Assembly: GCA_015484715.1 (NCBI GenBank)
Contig: WFUY01000131.1
Span: 1 to 6,859, forward strand
DNA from: Thermoflexales bacterium
Lineage (GTDB): Bacteria; Chloroflexota; Anaerolineae; S140-20
DNA: 6,859 bases
Direction of reading: 5' to 3'
Part shown: one piece after another, positions 1 through 5,966 of the stretch
Position numbering within the stretch: the first letter of the stretch is position 1
Layout: every line of letters begins with the position of its first letter
The notes under the pieces: model-generated
The model's input: the letters and a program-made list of their open reading frames with translations, nothing else
The model's database searches: none
What the model was told of the DNA's origin: nothing
Made by a program: the position numbers and the translations under genes

Positions 1-1
1 C

Positions 2-565
2 CCCGAAGAGATGGAAGCATTGGCCCGACGGCTGGGCTACCCCCGCCGGGACCCCCACGGCGATCTGATCCCCGACGCCCAGGGCCGGATGGAGGGCGAG
101 ACCGGCCAGCCGCTGACCCGCTGGCCGTTGGATGAGGACGCCCTGGTGCTCCACGTGGAGGATGAACCACCGCCCCTCTTCGCCCAGTTGGTGGCGATGG
201 GCTTTGTGCCCGGGGTCCGCCTCCGGGTCCAGGCCCGGCAGGAGGAGCGCCTTCTCGTGGAGCAGGGCGGCTACCTCCACGTTCTGGCCCCAGAGGCCGC
301 CGAGCGCATCTCCGTCGTCCCCGCCCCGCCGGAGCCGGTCCCGTTGAGCGACCTGCGCGTCGGACAGCGAGGGCGGATCCTGGCCCTGGGGGCCGTCAAC
401 AACCAGCGGCGCATGCTGGACATGGGGCTGGTGCCGGGGGCGCTGATCGAGGTCGTGCGCACCGCGCCGCTGGGGGACCCCATCGAGTACCGAGTCAAGG
501 GCTCGTCCCTCTCCCTGCGCAAGGACGAGGCCCGTGAGGTCCTGGTGGAGCCACTGCCGGAGTAG
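2..565 (+). CDS. DtxR/MntR-family metal-dependent regulator with two FeoA-like domains (5' partial)
   Basis: The reading frame is open from the first complete codon of the window, so the N-terminal winged-helix and most metal-binding residues lie upstream; the internal ATG at 11 is not taken as a start. The first visible residues (PEEMEALARRLGYPRRDPHG) match the end of the DtxR dimerisation domain and its PHG-type linker. Two beta-rich FeoA/SH3-like modules follow. The first covers roughly visible residues 50-105 and contains AMGFVPG. The second covers roughly 113-185 and is a textbook FeoA domain, with LSDLRVGQRGRI, then RRMLDMGLVPG, then APLGDPIEYRVKG. Known family members bind Fe(II) or Mn(II) and repress uptake genes. 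feoB follows after 139 nt on the same strand, so iron-responsive control of feoB is likely. Because no separate feoA is visible, the second module might also act as the FeoA partner of FeoB; that is inference. A plain tandem-FeoA protein is the alternative, but the DtxR-like linker argues against it. Confidence 0.85.
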   Translation, partial: PEEMEALARRLGYPRRDPHGDLIPDAQGRMEGETGQPLTRWPLDEDALVLHVEDEPPPLFAQLVAMGFVPGVRLRVQARQEERLLVEQGGYLHVLAPEAAERISVVPAPPEPVPLSDLRVGQRGRILALGAVNNQRRMLDMGLVPGALIEVVRTAPLGDPIEYRVKGSSLSLRKDEAREVLVEPLPE

Positions 566-582
566 AAGGGTCGGCCAATGGA

Positions 583-610
583 GGACCGCCGACGACGGAC
601 CGCCGACGAC
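583..610. repeat. Perfect 14-bp tandem repeat, two copies, upstream of feoB
   Basis: GGACCGCCGACGAC occurs at 583-596 and again, identically and without spacer, at 597-610. It lies in the gap between the regulator stop codon (563-565) and feoB. A second short repeat, AACCCAT/AACCCGC, lies at 673-686 in the same gap. The composition is unlike the flanking coding sequence and suggests intergenic repeat material rather than an N-terminal extension of FeoB. Confidence 0.8.
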
Positions 611-704
611 CGACAGGCCAGGGACAAGGAGGCAAGAGGACAAGATGACGTGTCACCCCGCACAGAGCCCACAACCCATAACCCGCAGCCCCCACCAGGA
701 GGCG

Positions 705-2798
705 ATGCTCACCATTGCGCTGGCCGGTAACCCCAACGTGGGCAAGTCCACCCTCTTCAACGCGCTGACGGGCAGCCGCCAGCACACGGGCAACTGGCCC
801 GGCAAGACGGTGGAACGGGCGGAGGGCACCTTCTTCTTCAACGGCCAGGAGGTCCACGTGGTGGACCTGCCCGGCACCTACAGCCTGGCCGCCCAGTCCC
901 CCGAAGAGGTGATCGCCCGCGACTTCATCGTTCAGGGTAGTGCCGACGTGGTGATTGACATCGTGGACGCGACCAACCTGGAGCGCAACCTCAACCTGAC
1001 CCTGCAGGTCCTGGAACTGACGGACCGGGTCGTCATCGCCCTAAACCTGATGGACGAAGCGGAGCGGGAAGGGCTGCAGATTGACGTGGAGGCCCTGGAG
1101 GAAGGGCTGGGCGTGCCCGTCATCCCCATCGTCGCCCGGGAGGGAAAGGGGCTGACCGAGCTGATCCAGGCCGCCCTGGCCGTGGCCCAGGGCCGGCGGG
1201 AGACGCATCCGGTCCGGGTGGACTACGGGCTGGCCATCGAGCGGAGCCTCACCTTGCTGGAGCAGGAGCTGCAGGCCCTGGGCATCAACGGCCACGCCCG
1301 CTGGGTGGCTCTCAAGCTCTTGGAGGACGACCCCGAGATCACGACCGCCTTCCGGGCCGGCGACCTCTCCGCCTGCTGCCTACGGCGGGAGCGGGACCTG
1401 CTCTTCGGCAACCCCACCCCCGTCCCCAATGTCGAGTTAGCCCCCCATCTGAACGCCCTGGCCGACCGGGCGCGGACGATGGGCGAGGCGATGCAGCCCG
1501 ACGCCAAGGTGGAGATCGTCCGCCGGCGCTACGAACTGGCCGACCGCCTGGTCCGTCGGGCGGTGCGCCGGACCCGCCCCGCCCACCACGTCCTGACGGA
1601 ACGGCTGGACCGGATCCTGACCCACAAGGTCTGGTCCTGGCCCATCATGCTGGCGATGCTGGCCCTCGTCTTCTGGATCACCATCGAGGGGGCGAACATC
1701 CCCTCGGATATGCTGGCCGTCGGCTTCGACTGGCTGGCCCACACCACCCGTCAGGTGCTGACCGCCCTCAACGCCCCCTGGTGGGTCACCGGGGCGCTGG
1801 TGGACGGGCTGATCGTGGGCACCGGCGCGGTGATCTCGGTGATGCTCCCCCCGATGGTCATCTTCTTCACCGCCTTCGCCCTGCTGGAGGACCTGGGCTT
1901 CCTCCCGCGCGTCGCCTTCAACCTGGACCGGGTGATGCGGGTGGTGGGCTCCCAGGGGAAGCAGTGCCTGGTCTGCACGATGAGCTACGGCTGCAACATC
2001 ACCGGGATCATGTCGGCCCGGATCATTGACAACGAGAAGGACCGGCTGGTTTCCATCTTGACCGCACCGCTGATCATCTGCAACGGGCGCTTTGGGGCCG
2101 GCGTCGTCCTGGTCATCATCCTCTTCGGCGACCAGGCGCTGCCGGTGATGCTCTCCCTCGTCGGCCTCAGCCTGCTGGCCGTCTTCCTGGCCACCTTCGT
2201 GCTGAACCAGACCCTCTTCCGGGGCGAGCCGGGGGGCTTCGTCCTGGAACTCCCGCCCTACCGCCGCCCTCAGTGGGGACGGGTCATCTGGCGGACGCTG
2301 CGGGATAAGGTGGGCCACACGATGATGCGGGCGGTGCAGATCGCTGCGCCGACGGTGCTGATCATCTGGCTGCTGGGGAACATCCCTCACGGCGCTCCCT
2401 TCGAGCAGACGCCCATCGGCTGGTTGGTGCGGCTGGTGGAGCCGCTGGGCCGCCCCTGGAACCTGAGCGGGGAGGCGATCCTGGCCCTCATCTTCACCCT
2501 GCCGGCCAAGGAGATCGTTGTACCCTCCCTGGCGATGACCTACGGTCTCCAGTCGAGCCTGGCCGACTCCCAGACGGTGCTCGACTACCTGGCCGCCCAC
2601 TGGAACTTCTTGACGGCCTATACGTTTATGGTATTCTACATGCTCTACCTGCCCTGCCTGGTGACCACCTGGGCGACGTGGAAGGAGACGCGGAGCCTGA
2701 AATGGACGGTGCTGGGGATCGTCGTGCCCTTCCTCACCGCCGCTTCCATCACCACGGTGATCTACCGGCTGGGGCTGGCTCTGGGACTGGCCACCTGA
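705..2798 (+). CDS. feoB: FeoB ferrous iron transport GTPase
   Basis: FeoB is the inner-membrane Fe(II) importer, controlled by an N-terminal cytosolic G domain. Using the ATG at 705 gives 697 residues, within the usual family size. The G domain shows G1 GNPNVGKS (8-15), the switch I segment NWPGKTVE (30-37), G3 DLPG (54-57), G4 NLMD (114-117) and a G5-like AREGKG (144-149), followed by the FeoB helical subdomain. The membrane part begins near residue 308 and contains the two Gate regions, including GCN at 429-431 and KEIVVPS starting at 602. The segment CNGRF (459-463) places it in the FeoB subgroup common in clostridial-type proteins rather than the E. coli type, which has CSARLP. Start choice: AGGAGG at 697-702 precedes the ATG at 705 by only 2 nt. 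An alternative ATG at 645 with AGAGGA at 635-640 would add 20 Pro-rich, non-family residues. The frame is open back into the regulator gene, but that part is repeat-derived. It is probably co-transcribed with the upstream regulator. Confidence 0.95.
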   Translation: MLTIALAGNPNVGKSTLFNALTGSRQHTGNWPGKTVERAEGTFFFNGQEVHVVDLPGTYSLAAQSPEEVIARDFIVQGSADVVIDIVDATNLERNLNLTLQVLELTDRVVIALNLMDEAEREGLQIDVEALEEGLGVPVIPIVAREGKGLTELIQAALAVAQGRRETHPVRVDYGLAIERSLTLLEQELQALGINGHARWVALKLLEDDPEITTAFRAGDLSACCLRRERDLLFGNPTPVPNVELAPHLNALADRARTMGEAMQPDAKVEIVRRRYELADRLVRRAVRRTRPAHHVLTERLDRILTHKVWSWPIMLAMLALVFWITIEGANIPSDMLAVGFDWLAHTTRQVLTALNAPWWVTGALVDGLIVGTGAVISVMLPPMVIFFTAFALLEDLGFLPRVAFNLDRVMRVVGSQGKQCLVCTMSYGCNITGIMSARIIDNEKDRLVSILTAPLIICNGRFGAGVVLVIILFGDQALPVMLSLVGLSLLAVFLATFVLNQTLFRGEPGGFVLELPPYRRPQWGRVIWRTLRDKVGHTMMRAVQIAAPTVLIIWLLGNIPHGAPFEQTPIGWLVRLVEPLGRPWNLSGEAILALIFTLPAKEIVVPSLAMTYGLQSSLADSQTVLDYLAAHWNFLTAYTFMVFYMLYLPCLVTTWATWKETRSLKWTVLGIVVPFLTAASITTVIYRLGLALGLAT

Positions 2799-2815
2799 CA
2801 CTTTCCTCGCAGAAA

Positions 2816-2908
2816 CCTCCCACGGGTTCCCCGCCCAGCTCGGAGCACGCCGTTGGGGGTGTCTGGTGCGCCACCTCCAATGCTGAACATCGCGTAACCC
2901 GTGGGAGG
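2816..2908. repeat. Nested inverted repeat between feoB and the VIT-family gene
   Basis: CCTCCCACGGGTT at 2816-2828 and AACCCGTGGGAGG at 2896-2908 are exact reverse complements (13 of 13). Inside this pair, ACGC at 2847-2850 can pair with GCGT at 2892-2895. Further in, TTGGGGGTG at 2853-2861 pairs with CACCTCCAA at 2872-2880, with one G-U pair and a 10-nt loop. All three helices are mutually compatible, so the segment could form one long interrupted hairpin in RNA or a cruciform in DNA. It starts 18 nt after the feoB stop and ends 36 nt before the next start codon. It could be a palindromic interspersed element, a non-canonical terminator/attenuator, or a structured leader of the VIT gene. 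There is no U-tract after it. Confidence 0.8.
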
Positions 2909-2944
2909 CCGAGTTAGGAGACGACCTGCAAGGGGAGGACAACG

Positions 2945-3673
2945 ATGCACACGCGACCGACGATCAGAGAGTTGGAAGCCCATCGCGCCCTCCACGCCAG
3001 CGCCGGAGCCGGCCTGGCCGAGGTCATCCTGGGAGGGCAGGATGGGCTGGTCAACGTGCTGGGGGTGATCCTAGGGGTAGCGGCCGCCTCAGCCGATCAG
3101 CGGATCATCCTGGCGGCGGGGCTGGCAGCCACCTTTGCCGAGTCGGTCTCCATGGCCGCCGGCGTCTACACCTCTCAGCGGGCTGCCCAGGACTACTACC
3201 GAGGCCAACTGGAGCGGGAGAAGGAGCACATCCGACGGTTCGCCGCCATCGAGCGGGAGGAGATCCGCCGCATCTACGAGGGGAAGGGCTTCGACGGCGA
3301 CCTGCTGGAAAGCATCGTAGACCGGATCACGGCCGACGAGGAGACCTGGGTCGAGGAGATGATGACCCAGGAGTTCAACCTCTCGCCCGTCGAGCAGGAT
3401 CAGCCAGTTCGGCTGGGGCTGATCGTGGGGGGAGCGGCCATCGTCGGCTCCCTCATCCCTCTGATCCCCTTCGTCTTCCTGCCCGTTGCCCAAGCGGTGG
3501 TGGGGGCTCTCATCGTGGCCGGCCTCACCCTCTTCGCCGTCGGCTTCTACAAGGCGCAGGCGACGCAGGTGGGGGACTGGCGGCGCAGCGGGTTGGAGAT
3601 GGCGATCATCGGCCTGGCATCCGCCCTGATTGGCTACATGGTCGGCTGGCTCTTCCGGGCGCCGGCCGCCTGA
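2945..3673 (+). CDS. VIT1/CCC1-family Fe2+/Mn2+ transporter
   Basis: Members of this family move Fe(II) or Mn(II) out of the cytosol (vacuolar in plants and yeast; in bacteria generally efflux or delivery to a compartment). The protein has 242 residues and is predicted to have five membrane segments, near 25-48, 53-76, 155-178, 180-205 and 216-238. TM1 contains GGQDGLVNVLGVILG with D33. TM2 contains E66 and M70 in AESVSMAAGVYTS. The cytosolic segment 78-150 carries the acidic, Met-containing metal-binding region typical of VIT proteins, with E90, E92, E94, E103, E105, E106 and the EEMMTQE stretch at 137-143. The ATG at 2945 is preceded by AGGGGAGG (2931-2938) with a 6-nt spacer. It follows feoB on the same strand, so importer and exporter/sequestration functions sit side by side. 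Whether the metal is Fe, Mn or both cannot be read from the sequence. Confidence 0.9.
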   Translation: MHTRPTIRELEAHRALHASAGAGLAEVILGGQDGLVNVLGVILGVAAASADQRIILAAGLAATFAESVSMAAGVYTSQRAAQDYYRGQLEREKEHIRRFAAIEREEIRRIYEGKGFDGDLLESIVDRITADEETWVEEMMTQEFNLSPVEQDQPVRLGLIVGGAAIVGSLIPLIPFVFLPVAQAVVGALIVAGLTLFAVGFYKAQATQVGDWRRSGLEMAIIGLASALIGYMVGWLFRAPAA

Positions 3674-3690
3674 GAACCTCCAGAACCCCG

Positions 3691-3703
3691 GACCTCTGAG
3701 GTC
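3691..3703. repeat. Short palindrome after the VIT-family gene
   Basis: GACCTC-T-GAGGTC forms 6-bp arms around a single base, 17 nt after the VIT-family stop codon. It is too tight for a good RNA hairpin (the innermost pairs would open to form the loop) and has no T-tract. It may be a weak terminator or a protein-binding site, or simply chance. Confidence 0.3.
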
Positions 3704-3719
3704 TGCTATGGACACACCG

Positions 3720-3746
3720 CCAAAGAACGCTCTCAAGGAGGACTTG
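3720..3746 (+). repeat. Direct repeat copy 1: decayed or non-functional translation-leader copy
   Basis: This 27-bp segment matches 3810-3836 at 26 of 27 positions, the only difference being T at 3731 versus G at 3821. It contains the same AAGGAGG Shine-Dalgarno sequence (3735-3741). Where copy 2 reads TTG-ATG, copy 1 reads TTG-TAG, so initiation here would give at most an immediate stop. Weaker similarity continues to about 3756. The offset between copies is exactly 90 bp. Confidence 0.85.
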
Positions 3747-3747
3747 T

Positions 3748-3800
3748 AGCCCACCGGGGCTGAAAGCGCCCTCGACCGGTGACCTGCGGGAGGGTAGGCT
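3748..3800 (+). other. Potentially structured segment between the two leader copies
   Basis: AGCCCACC (3748-3755) can pair with GGTAGGCT (3793-3800) at 7 of 8 positions. Inside it, GGGGC (3756-3760), loop TGAAA and GC-G-CCC (3766-3771) form a 5-bp hairpin with one bulged G. The palindrome ACCGGT lies at 3775-3780. The segment fills most of the space between the two direct-repeat copies. It could be a small inserted element or a leader RNA structure; no known RNA family is recognised. Confidence 0.4.
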
Positions 3801-3809
3801 GAATAGATA

Positions 3810-3836
3810 CCAAAGAACGCGCTCAAGGAGGACTTG
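3810..3836 (+). repeat. Direct repeat copy 2: active leader and RBS of the TPR gene
   Basis: This copy carries AAGGAGG at 3825-3831, 5 nt before the ATG at 3837, and is the working ribosome-binding site of the TPR gene. It is near identical to 3720-3746, so the leader has been duplicated or a segment has been inserted into it. Confidence 0.85.
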
Positions 3837-4178
3837 ATGACCACCGACGCACAGTCACTCATCGCTCAGTATCAGGCTGAGGTTGAGCAGGGCAAGGCCA
3901 CGGCGGCCACCTATCGGAACCTGGGATGGAGCTACCACGCCCTGGGGGAAGAGGAAAAGGCGCTGGAGGCCTTCCGGCAGGCAGCCGCGTTGGACGCCTA
4001 CGATCCGATGGCCTTCTACGGGCTGGGGGTCATCTACCAGATCGTCGGGCAGGCTCGGTCGGCCCAAGAGGCCTTCCACCAGGCCGCCCGGCTGGTGAAC
4101 CGGCTGCCCGACGAACGCCAGCGGACCATCATCCAGCAGATGATCAAGTCCAAGCTGGCCACGCTGACAGAAAGCTAG
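3837..4178 (+). CDS. Small tetratricopeptide-repeat protein
   Basis: This encodes 113 residues with two TPR motifs. TPR1 spans about 23-56 (ATYRNLGWSYHALGEEEKAL, then EAFRQAAALD). TPR2 spans about 57-90 (PMAFYGLGVIYQIVGQARSA, then QEAFHQAARLVN). A short charged helix (PDERQRTIIQQMIKSKLATL) ends the protein. No signal peptide or membrane segment is visible, so it is probably cytosolic. TPRs mediate protein-protein contacts; the partner is unknown. The ATG at 3837 is chosen because AAGGAGG lies 5 nt upstream; a TTG one codon earlier would be only 2 nt from it. It is separated from the VIT-family gene by 163 nt containing the duplicated leader, so it may have its own promoter. No functional link with either neighbour can be shown from sequence. 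Confidence 0.85.
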   Translation: MTTDAQSLIAQYQAEVEQGKATAATYRNLGWSYHALGEEEKALEAFRQAAALDAYDPMAFYGLGVIYQIVGQARSAQEAFHQAARLVNRLPDERQRTIIQQMIKSKLATLTES

Positions 4179-4180
4179 AA

Positions 4181-4207
4181 GGGGGTCCAGGGCATACCCG
4201 GACCCCC
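4181..4207. terminator. Bidirectional hairpin terminator between convergent genes
   Basis: GGGGGTCC (4181-4188) pairs with GGACCCCC (4200-4207). Inside it, GGG (4190-4192) pairs with CCC (4197-4199) around a CATA loop, leaving one bulged A. This gives an 11-bp, very GC-rich stem lying 2 nt after the TPR stop and 21 nt beyond the stop of the converging VWA gene. On the plus strand no T-run follows; on the minus strand the hairpin is followed by the moderately T-rich CTTCTAGCTTTC. Confidence 0.75.
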
Positions 4208-4228
4208 CACTCCCAAGCCGAGGCCCAC

Positions 4229-5830
4229 CTACTCCCGGCCTGCAAGAGCACTGGCCCGTTTCACCAGTTGGACGAACTCGGCTACGTCGTCGTCCTCGGG
4301 GAAGAAGCGGGCTACCCGCTGGGCCTCCTCCAGTACGCTGGCCAGCGTGCTCCCCTGAGCCCAGTAGCTCTCCCGCAGTACCTCGGCGTACTCGGCCACC
4401 ACGACGGCCCACTGGAAGTGGGGCGAGGCCTCGACGAAGGAGGGGGCCATCTCGCCGGTGGAGAAGTCCCGGCTGATCTCGCGCACTTCGCGGCTCTCCG
4501 GGTCCTCCCAGCGCAGGTAGATGGTGGCGATCCGCCCCTCAGCGCCCGGGTGCAGCTTGATCTCGTAGAGGGCGGTGACGCTGTGGCCGGCCCCCACCTC
4601 CCCGGCGTCCACCGTGTCATCGCGGAACGCCTCGTCGGCGATGGCCCGGTTCTCGAAGCCCACCAGCCGGTAGCGGGCCACCACCTCGGGGTTGAAGTCC
4701 ACCTGCACCTTGGCGTCGAGGGCGATCACCTGGAGGGTGCTGGTCAGGTTCTCCAGGAAGAGCCGGCGGGCCTCCTGGAGGGTGTCCACGTAGGCGTAGA
4801 AGCCATCCCCGTTGTCGGCCAACTGCTCCATCAGCACGTCGTTGTAGTTCCCCATCCCAAAGCCGATGGTGGTGAGGGTGACCCCTTCGCTGGCATACCC
4901 CTTCACCTGCTCCCAAATGGACTCGGGGCCGGTGCGCCCGACGTTGGCCACGCCGTCGGAGCAGAGGATCACCCGGTTGATGGCCCCGGGCTTGAAGGCT
5001 TGGAGGGCCATCTTGTAGCCCAGCCGCAGGCCGGCCTCGACGTTGGTCGAGCCTTCGGGCTGCAGGGCGTAGATGGCGCTCAGGATCGTCTCCCGCTCCG
5101 CCCCGCTGGTGGGCTCCAGCACGACCCGCGCATCGCTCCCGTAGACGACGATGGCCACGGAGTCGGTGGGGCGCAGTTGGTCCACCAGCAACTCCAGGCT
5201 CTGCTTCACCAGCTCCAGACGGTTCTCCCGGTCCATCGAACCGGAGACGTCAATGACGAAGGTGAGCGCCACGTCCTTGCGGGCCTCCGGCGGCACCGCA
5301 TACCCCTGGATGCCGATGCGGAGCATCTGATACCGCTCCGTCTCGGTGAAGGGGGTGGGGGCACCGTCCACGTAGATGGCGAAAGCCCGGTCCTCGGGAG
5401 GGTAGCTGTAGCCCTGGTCGAAGTAGTTGACGAACTCCTCGACCCGGATGGCATCCTTGGGCGGCAGGTTGCCGTCGGTCACGTAGCGCCGGGCGATGGT
5501 GTAGGAGCCCGTGTCCACGTCCAGGGCGAAGGTGGAGAGGTGGTCGTCCTCCGTATCAATGAAGGGGTTGACGCCGTAGTTCTGGAAGAAGACGGCATCG
5601 TAGGCTTGGTCGTTGGGAGGGTTTCCCTGCGGGGTCGGAGATTGGCCAGCCTCTTTCTCCATCGGTGCTTCGGCCATGACGAAGGAGGGGGGCGCAGCCG
5701 TGGCCGCAGGAGCGGGAGGGAGCGGCTTCTGAGAAACCGGGGTCGCCGAGGGGGCACCACAGGCGGTGAGGAAGAGCGATCCGATGAGCAAGAGGGATGA
5801 GACCAGGAACAGGGCGGGTTTGCGGGTCAT
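4229..5830 (-). CDS. YfbK-like von Willebrand factor A domain lipoprotein
   Basis: The protein has 533 residues. It opens with a lipoprotein signal peptide (MTRKPALFLVSSLLLIGSLF) and lipobox LTAC, with the lipidated cysteine at 24, so it should be anchored outside the cytoplasmic membrane. A Pro/Ala-rich linker (about 25-50) follows. Residues about 88-180 match the N-terminal vWF_A-type domain of the YfbK family (NPFIDTEDDHLSTFALDVDT). The VWA domain (about 186-365) has a complete MIDAS: DVSGS (D194, S196, S198), T262 in GSTN, and D292 in SDG. The C-terminal part resembles DUF3520 (about 365-525). The ATG at 5830 was chosen because AAGGAGG lies 7 nt upstream on the minus strand (+ coordinates 5838-5844) and the signal peptide starts there; the frame is open further upstream without support. 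VWA domains bind protein ligands through a divalent metal; the ligand is unknown. The divergent ECF sigma factor gene suggests a shared signalling role. Confidence 0.92.
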   Translation of the reverse strand: MTRKPALFLVSSLLLIGSLFLTACGAPSATPVSQKPLPPAPAATAAPPSFVMAEAPMEKEAGQSPTPQGNPPNDQAYDAVFFQNYGVNPFIDTEDDHLSTFALDVDTGSYTIARRYVTDGNLPPKDAIRVEEFVNYFDQGYSYPPEDRAFAIYVDGAPTPFTETERYQMLRIGIQGYAVPPEARKDVALTFVIDVSGSMDRENRLELVKQSLELLVDQLRPTDSVAIVVYGSDARVVLEPTSGAERETILSAIYALQPEGSTNVEAGLRLGYKMALQAFKPGAINRVILCSDGVANVGRTGPESIWEQVKGYASEGVTLTTIGFGMGNYNDVLMEQLADNGDGFYAYVDTLQEARRLFLENLTSTLQVIALDAKVQVDFNPEVVARYRLVGFENRAIADEAFRDDTVDAGEVGAGHSVTALYEIKLHPGAEGRIATIYLRWEDPESREVREISRDFSTGEMAPSFVEASPHFQWAVVVAEYAEVLRESYWAQGSTLASVLEEAQRVARFFPEDDDVAEFVQLVKRASALAGRE

Positions 5831-5900
5831 CGTTGTGCCTCCTTGGTAGTACAATTGCGATGTCAAGAGTGCCTTTCCATACCGTTCCATGCTCAGGCCG

Positions 5901-5934
5901 GACAGAAGGTTCACACCGGGCAGGGCATTCTGTC
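5901..5934 (-). repeat. Inverted repeat at the predicted 5' end of the VWA leader
   Basis: GACAGAA (5901-5907) and TTCTGTC (5928-5934) are exact 7-bp reverse complements with a 20-nt loop. If the VWA transcript starts from the ECF-like promoter at 5939-5966, this hairpin would form at its extreme 5' end, where it could stabilise the mRNA or act as a binding site. It may also be chance. Confidence 0.4.
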
Positions 5935-5938
5935 TCTG

Positions 5939-5966
5939 AAGACGCCGGAGGAGGCAGGAAGGTTCC
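5939..5966 (-). promoter_or_regulatory. Candidate ECF-sigma promoter for the VWA lipoprotein gene
   Basis: Read on the minus strand, GGAACC (5966-5961) is followed after exactly 16 nt by CGTCTT (5944-5939). This matches the general ECF promoter pattern of a GGAAC -35 and a CGTC -10 with a 16-17 nt spacer. Transcription would start near 5932, giving a leader of about 100 nt before the ATG at 5830. The divergent neighbour encodes an ECF sigma factor, the obvious candidate to read it. No convincing sigma70 promoter is seen for the VWA gene. The assignment is by pattern only. Confidence 0.55.

Noticed and set aside
534..704. N-terminal extension of FeoB from the ATG at 534 (or 645)
   Set aside because: The extension overlaps the regulator gene and is encoded by repeat-rich DNA with no FeoB similarity; family members start just before the first G motif, as from the ATG at 705. 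The 645 start remains a minor alternative.
1437..2942. Long minus-strand open frame (about 500 codons) opposite feoB
   Set aside because: It lies antisense to the well-supported FeoB membrane domain; its translation is His/Gln/Arg/Gly/Pro-rich with no family resemblance, as expected from the complement of GC-rich coding DNA.
2799..2944. Small coding frames crossing the feoB-VIT gap on either strand
   Set aside because: They lack ribosome-binding sites, overlap flanking genes and are explained by the inverted repeat; no protein-like pattern is visible.
3089..3862. Minus-strand open frame across the VIT gene and the following gap
   Set aside because: It is antisense to a clear transporter. 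Its only notable trait, a twice-repeated SSL-AFF-like peptide, comes from the direct DNA repeat at 3720 and 3810.
3926..5800. Long plus-strand open frame (over 600 codons) opposite the VWA gene
   Set aside because: Its translation is low-complexity, rich in Gly/Val/His/Leu, and starts inside the TPR gene; the minus-strand frame has a signal peptide, MIDAS and family-like domains.
5861..5866. Minus-strand TTGACA as a sigma70 -35 for the VWA gene
   Set aside because: At the proper spacing the -10 position would coincide with the Shine-Dalgarno sequence at 5838-5844 and shows no TATAAT-like hexamer.
5884..5888. Second minus-strand GGAAC as an ECF -35
   Set aside because: No CGTC-like -10 follows at 16-17 nt; the sequence there reads TTGACA.
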